Below the pieces are notes generated by a model, which had not been told where the DNA came from, did not search any database, and saw only the letters and a list, made by a program, of their open reading frames with translations. 14,602 nt of DNA, from contig CAAGBN010000038.1 of the NCBI GenBank assembly GCA_900768075.1, positions 1 to 14,602 of the forward strand, read 5' to 3'. Origin of the DNA: Clostridia bacterium (GTDB lineage Bacteria > Bacillota > Clostridia > Oscillospirales > Acutalibacteraceae). Positions 12,480 through 14,602 of the stretch are shown here, piece after piece; positions within the stretch are counted from its first letter, which is position 1, and each line of letters starts with the position of its first letter. A program made the translations under genes and the position numbers.

Positions 12480-14582
12480 ATGGCAGATAAAGAATTTTTA
12501 GAACTAAGAAAAAAGATAATTGAAAAAGACTTTCAGCATATGAATGATAAGCAGAAGCAGGCTATCTTTCAGGTGAAGGGTCCTGTGCTTATTCTTGCAG
12601 GTGCAGGTAGCGGTAAGACTACTGTTATCGTTAACCGTATTGCCAATATCGTAAAGTACGGTAATGCTTATAACAGCACCGAATGTGCTTTCGAGCCCTC
12701 ACCGAGAGATCTTCGCAGTATGAAGGCTTATCTTGACGGCGATGAGGATGTCCTTTTTGATATAGAAGATTTACTTTCAGTTGAGCCTGCAAGACCCTGG
12801 CAGATTCTTGCTATCACCTTTACAAATAAGGCTGCCAATGAGCTTAAGGAAAGACTTGAAAAAATGCTCGGAGAGGAAGCTAAGGATATCTGGGCTTCAA
12901 CCTTCCACTCATCATGTGTAAGAATACTGCGCCGTGACGGTGAAGTTCTCGGCTACACAAAGCATTTTACTATCTATGATTCAGACGATTCAAAGCGTCT
13001 TGTCAAGGAATGTCAGAGACAGCTTGATATTTCCGATAATGTAATTTCCTATAAGGCAATCATCGGAGAAATCAGTAAGGCTAAAGATAATCTTGTATCT
13101 CCCGAAGAGTATGAGAAAAAGGCTGCAGCAGAGAAAGACTCACGAATGATTAAAATTGCAGCTGCTTACAAGATGTATCAGTCAGAGCTTAAGAAAGCAG
13201 ATGCTATGGATTTTGACGATATTATTGTCAATACAGTTAACCTTCTTGAAAAATACAGTGATGTTAGAGAATACTATCAGAGAAAATTCAAATACATTAT
13301 GGTTGACGAGTATCAGGATACCAACCACGCACAGTACAGACTCACAGAGCTTCTTGCAGGTGCTCACAGAAATATCTGTGTAGTTGGTGACGACGACCAG
13401 AGTATCTACCGCTTCAGAGGTGCCACAATAGAGAATATTCTTTCCTTCGAGCACAGATATGCGGAAAGTCAGATTATCCGTCTTGAGCAGAATTACCGTT
13501 CAACTCAGACTATTCTTGACATTGCCAATGAGGTAATATCAAACAACCGCAAGCGTAAGGGTAAGAGCCTCTGGACTTCAAACCCCGGCGGCGACAAGGT
13601 AGTTGTAAACACAGCCTATGATGAAAGCGATGAAGCTAAATTCATAGCTGATACCATAGAAGAAAATGTTGCATCAGGTAAGTTCACTTTCAGTGACCAC
13701 GCTGTACTTTACAGAATGAATGCACAGTCAAACTTTATAGAAAAGGTACTCGTAAGAGCAGGTATTCCCTATCGTATTATCGGTGGCTTCCGTTTCTATG
13801 AAAGATCGGAAATCAGAGATGCTATTGCATATCTTACTGTTATCAACAATCCCAGTGATAATATAAGACTTCGCAGAATTGTCAATGTACCCAAAAGAGG
13901 TATCGGTGATGCGACTATCAACAAGGCTGCGGAAATCTCAACAAGTCTCGGTATCAGCCTCTTTGAGGTTTTCAAGCAGTCCGATGAGTTTGAGGCTCTC
14001 AGAAGAAGCTCCAAAAAGCTCAAGGAATTCTGTCAGATGATTGAGGAAATCAGAGAGAGTCTCGACAAGGTCAGCCTAGATGAGCTTTTCACACAGGTTA
14101 TTCATAAAACCAACTATCTCGGTCATCTTCGACTTGATAAAGAAAAGGGCGAAGAAAGAGAAGAAAATATATACGAGCTTATTTCCAACCTTAAAACCTA
14201 CGAGCAGGAAAACGAGGAAAGCACCCTTTCAGGCTTCCTTGAAGAAGTTGCTCTTATGACAGACATTGACAACTATAACGCTCAGACAGATGCCGTTGTG
14301 CTTATGACTATCCACTCGGCTAAGGGCCTTGAATTCCCTGTTGTATTTCTTCCGGGTATGGAAGAGGGTATCTTCCCGGGAATACAGAGTATGTATAATA
14401 CCGACGATATAGAAGAGGAAAGACGACTTGCTTATGTTGGTATCACAAGAGCAAAGCGCAATCTTTTTATTTCTCACGCTAATCTTCGTATGCTTTTTGG
14501 TAGCACCTCAAGAAATATGCCTTCGCGTTTCCTTGTAGAAGTGCCAGAAGCTCTTATAGAAAGAACAGGCAGACGTGCAACT
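12480..14582 (+). CDS. pcrA: UvrD/PcrA-type 3'-5' DNA helicase, 3' truncated by the contig end
   Basis: An open frame of 701 native codons encodes a superfamily 1A helicase used in DNA repair and in clearing recombination or replication intermediates. Motifs run in order: Q-motif NDKQKQAI (22-29), Walker A AGAGSGKT (40-47) with Lys46, Ia ITFTNKAANEL, II VDEYQDT with Asp276 and Glu277, III VGDDDQSIYRFRGA, IV LEQNYRST, V TIHSAKGLEF and VI RRLAYVGITRAK. Residues about 61-104 are an acidic insertion between motifs I and Ia not found in Bacillus-type PcrA. The start follows GAGGTAGAAA. No stop occurs before the end; from 14583 the frame runs into adapter sequence, so any residues after position 701 are artefactual. 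Perhaps 30-60 C-terminal residues are missing, judging from the family's usual length. Confidence 0.93.
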
Positions 14583-14602
14583 AGATCGGAAGAGCACACG
14601 TC
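14583..14602. other. Illumina TruSeq adapter sequence (assembly artefact)
   Basis: The last 20 bases, AGATCGGAAGAGCACACGTC, are identical to the first 20 bases of the standard Illumina TruSeq read-1 adapter. They are synthetic sequence left in the assembly by incomplete trimming and should be removed. Confidence 0.97.

Noticed and set aside
1..14602. CRISPR arrays, tRNA and rRNA genes
   Set aside because: No regularly spaced repeats, no cloverleaf-type sequence and no rRNA-like stretch were seen on either strand.

Overview
The window looks like one end-of-contig fragment from an anaerobic Clostridia-type Firmicute, probably in or near the Ruminococcaceae/Oscillospiraceae. The reasons are moderate-to-low GC, GGAGG-type ribosome sites, TTGACA/TATAAT promoters, Firmicute-type pathway enzymes and a PcrA-like helicase. 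The genus cannot be fixed from the sequence. The right end (14583-14602) is not biological: its last 20 bases are an Illumina adapter, so the last gene is cut by an assembly artefact. The left end begins in a short element resembling dispersed repeats of this group.

Positions 1-247 hold an AT-rich leader with two good promoters. Positions 248-9424 are one tightly packed + strand operon of nine genes: aminotransferase, pheA (chorismate mutase-prephenate dehydratase), aroB, aroC, an aroE-aroK fusion, aroQ, aroA, tyrA and aroF. Spacings range from 15 bp gaps to an 11 bp overlap. Together they encode every step from PEP plus erythrose-4-phosphate to chorismate, and on to phenylalanine and tyrosine, including a plausible final transamination. 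No tryptophan gene is present. No attenuator or T-box is visible: the promoter nearer the genes gives a leader of only about 30 nt.

Positions 9425-10540 are the most unusual part. They hold four consecutive tiny genes (40, 40, 39 and 36 codons) that look like diverged paralogues. Each encodes an amphipathic or hydrophobic N-terminal helix with a shared core, roughly I-x-[E/D/R]-[F/L]-[I/V]-x-[K/A]-[I/V]-L. This is followed by a short tail, with Pro-Glu-Trp-Leu in the first two. The first three have their own near-consensus promoter and ribosome site, and all four are followed by a hairpin. The first two units also share identical 15-nt and 11-nt untranslated elements at fixed distances from start and stop. 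None has a signal peptide. I do not recognise the family. Membrane-active secreted peptides (phenol-soluble-modulin-like or leaderless bacteriocin-like) are a reasonable but unproven idea.

Positions 10539-12324 carry two minus-strand genes: a family I.5-type lipase without a signal peptide, and downstream of it a YbaK/EbsC-type aminoacyl-tRNA deacylase. The latter converges on the fourth peptide gene across a bidirectional terminator. Positions 12325-12479 hold back-to-back promoters, and 12480-14582 is a 3'-truncated uvrD/pcrA-type helicase gene with a 44-residue insertion between motifs I and Ia.
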